Source: Cladosporium sp. IMV 00045 (taxonomy: Eukaryota > Ascomycota > Dothideomycetes > Cladosporiales > Cladosporiaceae). Taken from it: a stretch of DNA of 64,000 nt. This document shows positions 1 to 10,401 of the stretch, in pieces. The notes under the pieces are model-generated. The model saw only the letters and a list, made by a program, of their open reading frames with translations, did no database searches and had not been told where the DNA came from. Location of the stretch: positions 62,001 through 126,000 of the forward strand of contig MSJI02000853.1 of assembly GCA_001931905.2 (NCBI GenBank), read 5' to 3'. The position numbers were made by a program, and so were the translations under genes. The number at the start of each line of letters is the position of its first letter. Position 1 is the first letter of the stretch.

Positions 1-843
1 TCGAGGTTGGGGGCTGATTTGTGATTTGATTGTTGGAGGAGTCGGTTTGCTCCAGGATTGTTAATGTTATTTATCTATTAATTAGGTAGTATGACTTGAC
101 ATTCGCCATCCCGCGAGTCCCCGATCGCGGGGCTTTTCGCTCCCCGCGGGTTGTAGTTGACGTGTGGAGATGATGATCGTGGTGCTATACTTCACTTCTT
201 CACTACACATGTGTACATGCACTCCTTGATTCACTGAGCAGTACTCTTAAGTCTTTGATTTGGTCAATTGATCAATCAATTCGAGGCGACAATGAGATTG
301 GTTCGCTAAGGTACACCGCGGGTCAGATCGCTGATGCTCGTTGCTGCATCACATCAGAGACTGCAGGTGATATGCAGTTTTACTTGAACGTCGTCACTTG
401 CAGCAATACGGCAAGGCTGTAAAACAAGAATGGTATTCATGGCTACACGCTGTCGTGGAACAGACCAAGGCCTCATTTCAACGCACTCGATTCACTCAGT
501 ATCTTGAAAACCCACCAGAGGATTTCTTATTCGGTCCGCACGGCAAGTGGAGGGCGACGAAGATCCAACGAAAGGAAACGGCACTCTGGTCAGCCCACAA
601 ATGGTACCGTGGCTGCTCACTCGCAGGCTGAACAGCTGCAGATGGTCCAATAGGTCCTATTATCTCTAACATGGCTTGCTTGTCGCCCTTGGCATCACTG
701 TAGCCGCTGTGGCGTATCGAAAGGAGGACAAGAGCTCGCGTTTGCCAGGCGAGTGGGACCTAGCCTGCGCTATCAACTTCCTGCTCTCTGAATACCTCTC
801 GTCTTGACCGACACGCGAATGTCAACAAGGCAGATCACGAACA
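1..843. other. Intergenic, upstream of the 800-aa gene
   Basis: No gene that I can support. The one open frame, about 77 codons at 398-631 on the plus strand, has no recognisable motif and low-complexity flanks. The last 200 bases are presumably promoter and 5' leader of the gene starting at 844. Confidence 0.5.
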
Positions 844-3246
844 ATGGCGACTACCGCAGCTACCATCACCGCCTCCATAAGTCCCGTCCCGACCTCTCCT
901 GCCGCCGGACCTTCTGCAGTTACAATATCGACCGCAGCTCTAGCAGTTTCGCTAGCCTCGTTTCTGTTAGCAGGCTTGACGTTGTTTAAAGGGCTATTCG
1001 AGACCGCAGAGGGCTACAAGAGATGCGGAGAACCTAGCATCGGACCCTGGTCGCGAATGACATGGCGAAGATGGCGCTGGTACGAGCTGAGATTCGAAAC
1101 GCACTTCATCGCTCCCAAAATCTTGATCTCTCGGCGCCTGCCTGATGGTTTGGCCGTACGAGGAGACGGTGTTTCGAGCCTACGCCACGCAAAACCATCT
1201 GAAAGTAGAACCCATCCTTTTATTTGGAGACCTACAAATCGGTCATCGAGAGCGTTGGCCTTCAGCCAGTGTAAAGCAGTACTAGAAGAGACGTTGAGCC
1301 TCGAGAACGGAGCTGACGCCAGGCTGGATCTGGAGTCGCAGCACCACCGCTCCCCGAATACCTTCCCTACCGAGAACAAAGTTTCGTGGTTACTGCTAGT
1401 CCGAGCCCTCTATGATCTTGCCAACCACTACAGTGAGCAAATGCAGTCCGTACCGACAGAGAATGGCGTAACGAAGGAGACAGCCCAAACCGAACCTCCA
1501 GCAGCTGGAGAAATGGCGTCGGATGGTGTTTTGCCAGCTGTCCGGGCGAAGAACCTACCCTCGACTCACGTATCAGGAACGGAAGCTGCGACTTCACATT
1601 TGAACCCTGGGTTTGCGTCAGCAGGGGCACCTTCAACATCGAATCCACCACCACAGCCTTCCACTACACCAGCACCGACAACAGCGGTCCCGCTGGTTGG
1701 CACTGCATCTGGTGTGGGACTGCCCGGGAACTCTTCTTCAGTGGAACCCGGAACAGTGCCAAATTTGTCCCTAGCGGCCACGACGGCGCAAACATTTTCA
1801 ACACATACAAGCTCAGAAGCCAAGCCACCAGCAGCTACGCCGACAGGAAATAAATCAGCTCAAGCTTCTTCAACACAAGCTCTGCCCCCAAAGGCTGCGT
1901 CAAATGACACAAGCATCGCACCCGATAGGTTACAAACAGAATTCGCGATATCATTCCTCGAATGGACTTGGGATATCATGCCCAAAGATGCGATTAGACC
2001 GATGGCCAAGACAACTCTCGGCGAGCTAATCATTCTCGGTTTTCGCCTGGGCATGGAATGGAGAGTTGACCTCAGTACAGACTCCTTTGTGGCCCACGGA
2101 CAAGGATATGGTCTTGTCTGCACCCCTCAAGGGGACATGGGACTCGTTGCAACTTTCACCAGAGATGTTTGGCACGGTCGAGAACGCGCTTACCCGGAAC
2201 TCATCCCTGATCGAGCTACAGACAAGCTGGTGTGCGGGATCATTCCCGTATCGAAAGAACTTGCCGGGGATGACATCTACTGCACCACTGATGGAGGTCA
2301 CGTCGATGTTTTCCAAGCCATCATGGAGCGGATCAAATTATCCAGCTCTGGTGCCCAGAGAGCACAGTTAGCGCGTGGTAATCCAAGCCACCTGGCCGGG
2401 ACTCAGATGGATAGCATACTCTCAGATCAGTACAAAACTGCACTGGCCATGATAGGTAATCAAGCAGCTGCGTTACTCTGTGAATTTCTGCCACTGCCTG
2501 AGGTATCATCGGCCCAACTGCACTACTTTCCTGGCTTGGCCTCAAGCATGGGAGCTCCGACAATCTCCGCCTTCGGCTCGCCTCGTGTCTGGTCACGGTC
2601 TCTCGCAATGATACGAAGAGAATTCTTTCATGTGTTTAACTTTCACGACACTTGCAGCGACCAAACCATGTCGTTGGTGACCTCAGCAGTTGACGATCTG
2701 TTGAAAGTAGCAACCGACATTGGCAGCATCACTTCCAATGAAGCGAAACAGGATGAGGATCTGCGAATACGGTCTATGTCAGTGTGCCAGAGAGTGTTCA
2801 ATGCAATCAGTAACTGGTTTCGCGAGGTACTGCTCAGCCCGACTTATGGCGAATGGATGGACTACAATTGTCTGGTTGCCGCACATTGCTCCATGGGAAT
2901 AGGGTATATCACACAAGAGGCGAGTGCCAAAGGACCTCCCTCGTCTCCATCGTTCGTGGAGCGAGTCTCGAACGAAGAATCATTCATGATCGGCCTTCAT
3001 TATGCATATTATTGTGACTTCTATGAGTGGCGTTTCAACAATAAGAGCCACTTTGGAACTTATATCACTGGGAAGTCGCAACATAACGACCTTTCTTCTC
3101 ACTCTTTCAAAGAGTACATGGCGATGGCTTGGATCCTCATGTTCCTTAAGGGACTTGCCTGGTCTATGTCAACTAGGGGCATGGCAATGGGGGAGCCTGT
3201 GCCTTCTTCATGCTTCGATCATCCCAGAAACGTGTGGATGTTGTAG
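844..3246 (+). CDS. Membrane-anchored fungal protein, modin-like (tentative)
   Basis: An intact single-exon gene of 800 aa. Residues 25-48 form one hydrophobic helix. It is followed at once by a Cys/Trp/Arg-rich conserved-looking block (about 57-90, around GYKRCGEPSIGPWS and WRRWRWYELRFET). Residues about 205-355 are a Pro/Ser/Thr/Ala-rich linker. The C-terminal 430 residues look globular, with several Trp and Cys but no catalytic motif that I recognise. The N-terminal arrangement (TM helix, Cys-Gly, GPWS, basic Trp-rich block) matches my memory of fungal proteins annotated as modin, named after Podospora modifiers of vegetative incompatibility. That assignment is from memory and uncertain, and no biochemical role should be inferred. 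The start follows the sequence acaATGG, and the stop is TAG. Confidence 0.6.
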   Translation: MATTAATITASISPVPTSPAAGPSAVTISTAALAVSLASFLLAGLTLFKGLFETAEGYKRCGEPSIGPWSRMTWRRWRWYELRFETHFIAPKILISRRLPDGLAVRGDGVSSLRHAKPSESRTHPFIWRPTNRSSRALAFSQCKAVLEETLSLENGADARLDLESQHHRSPNTFPTENKVSWLLLVRALYDLANHYSEQMQSVPTENGVTKETAQTEPPAAGEMASDGVLPAVRAKNLPSTHVSGTEAATSHLNPGFASAGAPSTSNPPPQPSTTPAPTTAVPLVGTASGVGLPGNSSSVEPGTVPNLSLAATTAQTFSTHTSSEAKPPAATPTGNKSAQASSTQALPPKAASNDTSIAPDRLQTEFAISFLEWTWDIMPKDAIRPMAKTTLGELIILGFRLGMEWRVDLSTDSFVAHGQGYGLVCTPQGDMGLVATFTRDVWHGRERAYPELIPDRATDKLVCGIIPVSKELAGDDIYCTTDGGHVDVFQAIMERIKLSSSGAQRAQLARGNPSHLAGTQMDSILSDQYKTALAMIGNQAAALLCEFLPLPEVSSAQLHYFPGLASSMGAPTISAFGSPRVWSRSLAMIRREFFHVFNFHDTCSDQTMSLVTSAVDDLLKVATDIGSITSNEAKQDEDLRIRSMSVCQRVFNAISNWFREVLLSPTYGEWMDYNCLVAAHCSMGIGYITQEASAKGPPSSPSFVERVSNEESFMIGLHYAYYCDFYEWRFNNKSHFGTYITGKSQHNDLSSHSFKEYMAMAWILMFLKGLAWSMSTRGMAMGEPVPSSCFDHPRNVWML

Positions 3247-3405
3247 CCGTGTGATATAATTCTTGAATCATTATCAATGGGCGTAGCAGTACCCCTGTGT
3301 TTGCCTTGACTATCGCCATACAACGGCCGTGATAATTACCTTTGAGTACCTTCGGCAACGCAATGACCCGTGCAGCATCTCAGATCGATCAAACTAGAGC
3401 AGCAA

Positions 3406-3987
3406 CTACTTGATAAAGTCAGGAATACCCCTCGGCCCAATATACCCCCTCTTCTTTAAACTCGCATCATCCTCACCAGCCTCGATCCTCTCAATCAACT
3501 CCTCCGGATCAAAGTCAACACCAATTGGATTCTCAGCAAAAGCAGGGCTATGCATGTACTCATTCGCCTCCTCAGTTGTGGCGAAATTGTCAACTTGCGT
3601 CTCCAGCATGTTGCCGTCTGGATCATTGTAGTAGAGACTCATGGACACGCCGTGATTGACACACCAAGCCGGCTCAATTCCGCGAGCCTTTCGCTGGCGG
3701 TAGGCCAGCAGCAGAGAGGAAAGGTCCGGGAAAGTAAAGGCGACGTGCTCGAGACCGCAGCTGCTGCGCACTTTGGGCGCCGTGGTGGGTATTCCGACGA
3801 GAGCGATGCGGTGGTGCTCGTCGTCGTAGGTGATGAATGACAGCATGTCGTTGCTGTGGGTCACTCGGCCGCCTAGGAAGGTGGTGTAGAAGTCTTGCAT
3901 GCGTTGAAGGCTGGCTGTGCGTAAGACGACATGAGCGAGGACCGATGGGGAGATGACCTTGCTCCCTTTGTCATTGAAATCTGTCAT
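3406..3987 (-). CDS. VOC-superfamily (glyoxalase/extradiol dioxygenase-like) protein
   Basis: A 193-aa single-exon gene. The N-terminal 125 residues fit the vicinal oxygen chelate fold: LAHVVLRTASLQRMQDFY starts the first beta-alpha-beta module and GLEHVAFTFPDL the second. The stretch YYNDPDGNMLETQVDNF carries the usual metal-site Glu. The candidate ligands (His of AHVV, His of LEHV, Glu of LETQ) are all present, so the protein is probably a functional metal-dependent enzyme. Fungal relatives are annotated as biphenyl-2,3-diol 1,2-dioxygenase-like or glyoxalase family. Substrate cannot be read from the sequence. The C-terminal 60 residues (acidic, with the RGIPDFIK end) are a typical extension in fungal members. 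No targeting signal is seen. It is convergent with the 844-3246 gene, with 159 bp between them. Confidence 0.8.
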   Translation of the reverse strand: MTDFNDKGSKVISPSVLAHVVLRTASLQRMQDFYTTFLGGRVTHSNDMLSFITYDDEHHRIALVGIPTTAPKVRSSCGLEHVAFTFPDLSSLLLAYRQRKARGIEPAWCVNHGVSMSLYYNDPDGNMLETQVDNFATTEEANEYMHSPAFAENPIGVDFDPEELIERIEAGEDDASLKKRGYIGPRGIPDFIK

Positions 3988-4637
3988 GATTGCTAAGTGT
4001 TGAAATCAGTTTTAGCCAGGGTAGACAGGCTGGAATTTTTGACGAAAAGGGCTGAACCAAAGATCGAGGTCTTGAGCACACCTTTATAGAGCTGAGGTTG
4101 GCGGGGTCATGAATGTTGTACTGCGGAATGGCTACCGATGCTTATGTTTGTTTCGAGCAATGCTTACCTGTCGTGCATGGTACTTCATAGCTACTGTACC
4201 CAAAATTCCGGCTTATGTTCAGCCCCGAATCCTATGTACTCGAAGCTTGAATGTTGACTTTCTAAGACAGCTCACTTGTTCGGAGTACTGTAGGGCAAAC
4301 TTTTGTTCGGAATGCAAACGCTTGGTCGACATCGAAATGACTAAAGTGTTCATAGGTACCATTGCATCAAACTTAGCAGAAAACATGGATCCTCACATTT
4401 ACCATAGAGCAAGACGACATCAATGAGTTCAAAATCGCGAAAGAAGGTAAGACCCAGATCCTCCGATCACATTCCGTTCAACAGCAAGGCGAACGCGGTC
4501 AGCCGACTCTTTTTTAAGACGAAGCGGGAGGAAATATCAGCGAGACTGACAGGCTATCGATAGACTGGTAGCGGACAAAGCTCATCCGGTCATTGTGCTG
4601 CAGCGACAGCCCACCCTGGTGTCGCTGGACTCGCTGG
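3988..4637. other. Intergenic region
   Basis: Nothing supportable. The plus-strand open frame at 4109-4426 has no homology that I recognise and no codon character like that of its neighbours. Confidence 0.5.
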
Positions 4638-5165
4638 TCATCGTTTCATCGTTCGACCGCTCACCCTCATATTGGTCGAATGCGATTTATGAGCCGGCTG
4701 TGATAGAATATTGCCGGACGAGCTCCTTTTGGCCAAAAGAACGAGATCTGGAGGGAGGGGGCTAGGACTGGATGCCCGCACAACCCCAGTCGACCTGGGC
4801 GCTAATCCAAGCGTGGATTCGGCTGGCACATGGAAGATTTTCCGACCATGTAGTGGATCAGCACTTTGTGGACTGTTATTGCCCAACAGAGGCGGTACGA
4901 GCGGCTGAAAGTTACATCCACCATCCTTACAAGGCGTTTGTGCGGTGCAATGACTGCCGCTTCCGCACCCAGGCCATGAGTTCCAGAACTTGGCCCACTC
5001 ATCTCGAGCTGCAGCTAATGCCTGGCTTCTGTGAGGCTCAGGAAGTGCAAGTGCCGCCGTGCACCTCTCCTCATACATGGCAGAAGCGTGGCGTTTTCGG
5101 GTTTTCCATTTTTGCAGATCGCTCGGCTCTGTCGAGATATTAGCAAAGTGCTGATTCATCATCAT
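4638..5165 (-). CDS. Possible 3' exon of the retropepsin-like gene, or a separate small gene
   Basis: An open minus-strand frame, 175 codons if read from the ATG at 5165. It encodes a fairly well-composed segment (around YEERCTAALALPEP, WAKFWNSWPGCGSG, CKDGGCNF) ending in a basic tail. It overlaps the end of the retropepsin-like gene by 26 bp in another frame. A strong branch/acceptor pair (TGCTAATAT then CTCGACAG) sits just upstream of the conserved-looking part, which suggests that it is a spliced last exon. I could not find a consensus donor of the right phase: GTGTGA and GTGATA donors both give early stops. A separate short gene is the alternative. No domain recognised. Confidence 0.3.
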   Translation of the reverse strand: MMMNQHFANISTEPSDLQKWKTRKRHASAMYEERCTAALALPEPHRSQALAAARDEWAKFWNSWPGCGSGSHCTAQTPCKDGGCNFQPLVPPLLGNNSPQSADPLHGRKIFHVPAESTLGLAPRSTGVVRASSPSPLPPDLVLLAKRSSSGNILSQPAHKSHSTNMRVSGRTMKR

Positions 5166-7037
5166 TTAGACACATATCACACCTTGAGAAGCATAGCCAG
5201 GAACTTCCCACCCAAGTTTCCGCGCAACCTTCTGGCCAACGTTCCACAGATTCTCTGACCAATTTGATGGCACTGACCATCCACCCGTCCACTGATTCTT
5301 CATGCTGATCAGTGTCAACGGACAAATGCTCGTGCGCGCTGAATGCATCAGACTTCATGAGAAAGTCGTAGCTCAGAAGGAGATCGGTCTGCAAGCCATC
5401 CAGAACATACACGTCAGGGTAATGAACTTGTGAACCGGAAAGCTCAAACTCCCACTGAAATGCTTCGACACGTCCCAGTGCTTCGGCTGTGCTGCCATCA
5501 ATGAACTCCAGCCTCTTGCGATGTTTGTGGTTGGTATCGATGCGATAGCCTCTCGCTTTGGCATATTCCAGGGACATTAGACAAACGTCCGAGCCAGTGT
5601 CAGGCAACGCGAGCGTCGATTCTCCATCTGCCCAGCCAGCCAGCATCTGTTGAGGCGATCCGGTGAAACACACCCGAAGCTTTGAGGATGCACTGCGCAG
5701 CTTTTTGACAATCCGGTGAGCAAAATGGGTGAAAGTCTTCGTCATGCGAAGAAAAGGACTGCCCAGAATGGCATCGTAGAGACATCTTGGAAGTACATGA
5801 AACTCTTGCATGTGTATTTCAAGCTCTCCAGCAAATTGGAAGGGGACTGTCACGGTTCCTAGAGTTTTGACCTTTGACCCAGCAGCCGTTTGGAGCTTTC
5901 CTTTTGCAGAGCTGTCGACATTCAGGCGGTTGCGCTTCACAAATTCGTGGGAAATAAGGTTGCGAGCGGATGCATTGTCCGGAAATGCCGTGATAAATTG
6001 GCCGTCCAAGAAACCTTCGATCTCAGGTTCATAAATGAAAGTGGCATTTGCCCGTGGCTGTCGTGACTGGCCGAGGGGAACCGAATGTTGAGGATTTCTC
6101 TCGTGAGTCAAGGTCACAGGAATGGATGACTTTGCCTCATGACTGGTGTGGGACATTCCCTTGTCAGCCTGTCTGTGAGGGTCAAGCTGGGCTTCGCCAT
6201 ACGCTCGCATATTTCGCCCGTGTTCTAAGCATTCGTCGAAGACCCAAGCCGCAGCCACAGTGTCCAAATCTACACCCCGAGGTTTCTCCAAGCCTTCAAC
6301 GCTGTCCATGGTGGGAAGTTCGGCAAGTGTTCTCAATTCTGAAATCTTGTTTGCCAGGCGCTTAAGGGAGAAAAAGTAATCTTGCTCGATTTCCAATTCT
6401 GGCTTTGCTGATCGTACTACATGGGAGCTCATGTTGTCAGCTTCGTCGCGAGGGTGAAATTCGGCTTTGATATGTTCCAACTTCTCTCGCCAACGCGTGT
6501 CGCGCTCTAACAGAGCTATACGCGCGGCCACCTTTTCATCGTATGCTTTGCGAGCTCTCTTCATCAGTTCAGATTTAAATTCATCGGAACGTGCGGCAAG
6601 ACGCTTCGATTCCGAGATTTTGTTTCCCAGTCGCTCGCGGGAGAAGACGGATCTGTGTTTGAGAACATTGCAGTCGTCCTCTGCTTCGAGCTCTGGCTTG
6701 ACGGCGTTCTGGTCTCCCTTGTCACTGTGAGCGTTCCGGCGCTTGTGTTCGGTTTGGATGGACTTACGTGCGATGCTGGAGAAGGCGTGATTCGGGCACC
6801 GTCAGACTGCGCCGTAATCAGAGAGGCTTTTGGCTTAAATAGCTTATCCAGCTGTGCCAATATCGTCACGGGTATGCCTCTGAGAGAATTGACTTCGGTC
6901 TCGTCATTGGAGTGCTGATTCTTCATGGTCAGTGTCGAGTATTTAGCCTCGACGTTTCGAAGGATTCTTTTCTGGAAGGGTGTGAACTGATCCATAGCGT
7001 CAAAGTCAACTTTTTGCGCCATGCTCACGAGCTCCAT
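5140..7037 (-). CDS. Two-domain retropepsin-like aspartic protease protein
   Basis: About 612 aa from two exons, 7037..6768 and 6708..5140. The 59-bp intron has donor GTAAGT, branch CTCAC and acceptor CCAG, and the join is phase 0. The N-terminus is charged and low-complexity. Next comes an internally duplicated helical segment (KPELE...RL.NKISE twice), then two consecutive retropepsin-type domains. The first has PDNASARNLIS in place of the D-T/S-G active site and a later ILGSPFL. The second has a proper PDTGSDVCLMS motif and a later LLLSYDFL. Only the second therefore keeps canonical catalytic residues. There is no reverse transcriptase, integrase, RNase H or LTR nearby, so this is a stand-alone fungal gene and not an active retroelement. 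Domesticated-gag origin is inference. The ATG at 7022 is an alternative start. Confidence 0.6.
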
Positions 7038-7052
7038 CTCGTGCCAAAGCAC

Positions 7053-7428
7053 TCACACAAGCCACAGTCTTGTTGCGTTTTACCAGGTTAGACAGGTGAT
7101 GCAGGGGCGAGCGATGCGATAATTCTTTGTGTGAAGGTACTGATGGCTAGTGTCCTTGATAAGAATACGAGATGGGAGAGGTTGAGTTCATGAGGACATG
7201 AGCGTAGAGAAGAGGGTGAACCCTTTAGCAACGGCGATCACGCAGGATGTGTGTAAGCGCTTGACGAGGCTGCGCCCAAATCAAGAGGCCGCACAGCCCG
7301 CCTTGCAGCCTCAGAAACTGTGTGGCTTGATTTTACTGGCTCTAGGTGGTAAGCATATTTCTAGCCAGCTTTGCCGGCCGCGCAGGCTCACCTAGTATTG
7401 TCGTCCGTTTCCATATCAATGTGGCCAA
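7053..7428. other. Divergent intergenic region
   Basis: A shared upstream region between the retropepsin-like gene (minus) and the DUF6594 gene (plus). I see no gene or repeat in it. Confidence 0.5.
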
Positions 7429-8492
7429 ATGGAGTTCAACGGCTACGCCTCTGTAGCCAGGTCAATAGCGCAAGATCCCGACAAGGAGACCTACATCTTC
7501 CGACGCTTCGACAGATTGACAGCCAGGAACTTGTTAAATCTCCAAGGGGAGCTCCTCGCGCTGCAAGATGAGCTCGATGCATTAGACGCAAAGGCAGCAT
7601 CGAGCCCAGATCCGGACCTGCATTCCTCCATGAGATCATGGAAAGCCATGAAAGCAAACGCACAGAGTGGACAGATGCGAGATGGAAAAGAAGAGATGAA
7701 GCGACTTCAACTCGCAGAAGAGATTGAGGTGAAGTTGAAGAAATACCGTAGGTTTCCCAGGCATGAGCTAAATCTCCACATGGTCTCCACATGGCAGCAG
7801 ACGTTAATGGATTCACGTCCGCTATCCTCTCATTGGCAACTACCATGCGTTATCAGGAGTAACACAATGTTAACAAAAAACGGCACCGCAGACAAAGCAC
7901 TTATCCTCTCGCAAGAGGCGATGAAATTTGAATCACCCGACCGACGTATGTTAGAAGCGCATCGATATGCCCTGAAAGCTGTTGCTCTAGACGAACGGAC
8001 CAAGCTTGAGGGTGCTGAGGACCTGGTGGCACTAAAGCCGCCAGCAGACAAAGATGTACTGTCACAGACATTACGCAGTCACTGGCCATTTCCTTCTACA
8101 GTGAGTACCAAACATTCACTTGATACTTCAGCACCCGCTCACCGAAACAGGCACCATCATCTCACGAGCCGGACAAGATCCAGTACTTCCAAGAACGACA
8201 TCTGGTTCGAGTGATCTCAGCGCTTAGTATATTCGTCGCCGCCGTACTAATAGTTGGCCCAATCTTGGCCCTGAACTTCACCGGCAGTCCAAGTGCAAGA
8301 CTGGGAATAGCGATCACATTCATCATACTATTCGCCACAGGCCTGGGCTTATCAACCGGGGTCAGCCGCGACAACATCTTCGTCGCCACGGCCACATACT
8401 CTGCAGTGCTAGTGGTATTTGTGTCCGGAAATCTAGGAGATGTAGGTGGTGGAGCCTTTGGGAGCTCGGGAAATGCAACTGCGATTTCGTGA
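7429..8492 (+). CDS. DUF6594 domain membrane protein
   Basis: Three exons, 7429..7747, 7892..8100 and 8151..8492, coding for 289 aa. Intron 1 (144 bp, GTAGGT...GCAG) happens to be a multiple of three and stays open, but it interrupts the conserved order. Intron 2 (50 bp) has GTGAGT, CTCAC and ACAG. The N-terminus YASVARSIAQDPDKETYIFRR with RFDRLTARNLLNLQ is the hallmark start of the fungal DUF6594 family. A charged helical middle follows, then DLVALKPPADKD. The last 100 residues contain three hydrophobic helices, with RDNIFVATATYSAVLVVFV as the family's terminal membrane motif. Function is unknown. These proteins are common, often multicopy and variable in Pezizomycotina. The gene appears intact. 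Confidence 0.8.
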
Positions 8493-8590
8493 AGCGTATA
8501 TGGCACAGTCACGAAAACTTTCAATTCCTCACTGTCGAAATGTAGGGTCGAGCTACGGCAAAAGCACCATTCGCCAACTTCGCTCATCGC

Positions 8591-9703
8591 CTAGGCAAGG
8601 CCGAACCACTTCATATCTTGGTCACTGCGAGGCCAAGTCAGCAAACATATTCAATCAAACCACCGCAAACATCAACCCCACGACATGTTTCAAATCAAAG
8701 ACTCACCCATCAATCGGCACCGTATGCCCAGCACTCGGCACAAAAATCCCCTGCACCGTTCCCAGCGGATTCTCCTCACCGACGCCCCAAGTCTCAGTAG
8801 TATACCCACTCTGCGGCACGCCCTCCTCACTCTTCTCCGGCGTCTCAGGATCTAACCCGAACACACCCGTCCACTGCTTAACAGTCTCCTCGTAGTTCTG
8901 CGGGAGGAGCGTATCGTCCGCGCCGCCGTGGTAGATCTGCATGCGCGGGTACGAGCCATCAAAGTCAGGGTACATGGCGTGCACGACGTTGGCCCATTGC
9001 TCTGCGGAAGCGACGCTGTTGCCTTGCGCGCAGGTGGAGTTCCAGCCATTGACCTGGTCGGCGGTGGAGAGGAAGCAGCCGGCGGGCACGCCGGAGTAGA
9101 CGGTGGCGGCGCGGAAGAGGCCGGGGTAGGTTGCGGCCATGACGTTCTGGGAGGGCTTGGGTCAGCATGGACGTGATATCTGGGTCAATGGGCTGTTGTG
9201 AGGGAAGCCTACGGTCATCATGGCGCCAGAGCTACTGCCCGTAACGAACACCTTCCCAGCATCACCCGAGTACTTTTCCAAAGTGTACTCCACCATGTTA
9301 GCAATGCTGTTGCTGTCGCCACCACCATTATGCGTCAAAGCCGACTGGGAAGAAACATCCCAGCAACCACCATCATAAGGCGACTCAGGGTAAATGACAA
9401 TAAAACCGTGCTGATCAGCGAGTTTGGCATAAGGCGAGCCGGTGTAGTAGGCATTAGCCGTGCCGGTGCAGTAGTGGATCGCGACGATGATGGGCGGCTG
9501 GTCGGCGAGGGTGTCCGGGACGTAGATGTACATTTTGGTCTGGGGATAGGGTTAGATCTTTAGGGTTTTCGGTATCTAGTCTGGAGTAGGAGCAAGTGAC
9601 GAACGTTCGAGGCATTCTCGCCAAAATCGGTGACTTGCTCGAGAGAAGCGCCCAAAGCGCTGCCGGCGAGGGCGAGGGCGGAAGCAATGAGGGAGGACTT
9701 CAT
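8591..9703 (-). CDS. Secreted CE1 esterase (acetyl xylan/feruloyl esterase type)
   Basis: Four exons: 9703..9605, 9539..9213, 9146..8707 and 8624..8591, giving 299 aa. Introns are 65, 66 and 82 bp, all phase-consistent. Residues 1-19 are a classical signal peptide (MKSSLIASALALAGSALG), so the product is secreted. The mature protein starts ASLEQVTDFG and has the PHB-depolymerase/CE1 order: YIYVPDTLADQPPIIVAIHY, then GSSSG (about residues 134-138, nucleophile Ser136), GGADDTL (acid) and GHTVP (His). The last short exon supplies DQDMKWFGLA, the expected family ending; without it the protein would stop just after the catalytic His. It probably removes acetyl or feruloyl groups from xylan. There is no cellulose-binding module. 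The nearby LPMO genes suggest a plant-polymer-degrading lifestyle. Confidence 0.85.
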
Positions 9704-10401
9704 TTTGATCGATTGCAAGATTGTTCAGTGTTGCTGTATCGAAAGGAGTAGTTGTTGGAACACATGGGAACTGAACAAGACTTATATGGCTTTGCTTGTC
9801 TCTAATAAGATTCGTACCGAGAGCGGAGCTTGGTTGTTTGGTATAGATGGGTTGCCGAAACGTGCTACAGTTGTTAGTGCGCTTGTAGTGTGCGGAGAGC
9901 GCCCATCCGATGTTTAAAACAAGCATGTCGCCGGATCTGTACATGGATGCGGTCTGGCGGTGTTTTGGATTGGTGGATCGGTTCGGCTATACTAGAATCC
10001 CCAATTAACCTGACTTTCGAGAATGTGCGAGTCGGGAAATTTGAGCGTCATGTTGCGTCTCAAAAGTAGTAGTGAAAAAGCCGTTGCGGCAAAATGAAGT
10101 ATTACAGTTCGCTTTGCATTTCGATGGTGAATGAATCTATCGTCAGTCCGTTGTCTCGTCTACTCCTCCTCGGCTCCCAACCTGCTTGTCTCGGTAGCTG
10201 GTGTTGCGACGTTGAGTCGCTTAATCTCCAATTCATGTCCAAGCAAACGGAATCTTTTGGCCTATCTTCGGCCGCTAGGAAATCAAGTCTGTACAGTGCG
10301 TAAATGCGGTCTTGCGGAGGATTTGGCTCGTAGCAGGCGACCATTTTCAATTCTTGATGCGATGACTCCATTCAGCGATGTCTCGCTGAACTTCAACGCA
10401 C
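9704..10401. other. Intergenic region between CE1 esterase and SHMT
   Basis: Contains the esterase promoter on the left and the 3' flank of SHMT on the right. No gene seen. Confidence 0.5.

Noticed and set aside
6561..6567. TGATG stop/start overlap between two minus-strand frames ahead of the retropepsin domains, suggesting termination-reinitiation or a two-ORF retroelement.
   Set aside because: A phase-0, 59-bp consensus intron (6767..6709) joins the first frame to an upstream extension of the second, and that extension carries a recognisable duplication. The overlap is a by-product of reading into the intron and the wrong frame.
5140..7037. Active LTR retrotransposon or endogenous retroelement.
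   Set aside because: Only protease-like domains are present. No reverse transcriptase, RNase H, integrase, primer-binding site or LTR pair is visible within several kb.
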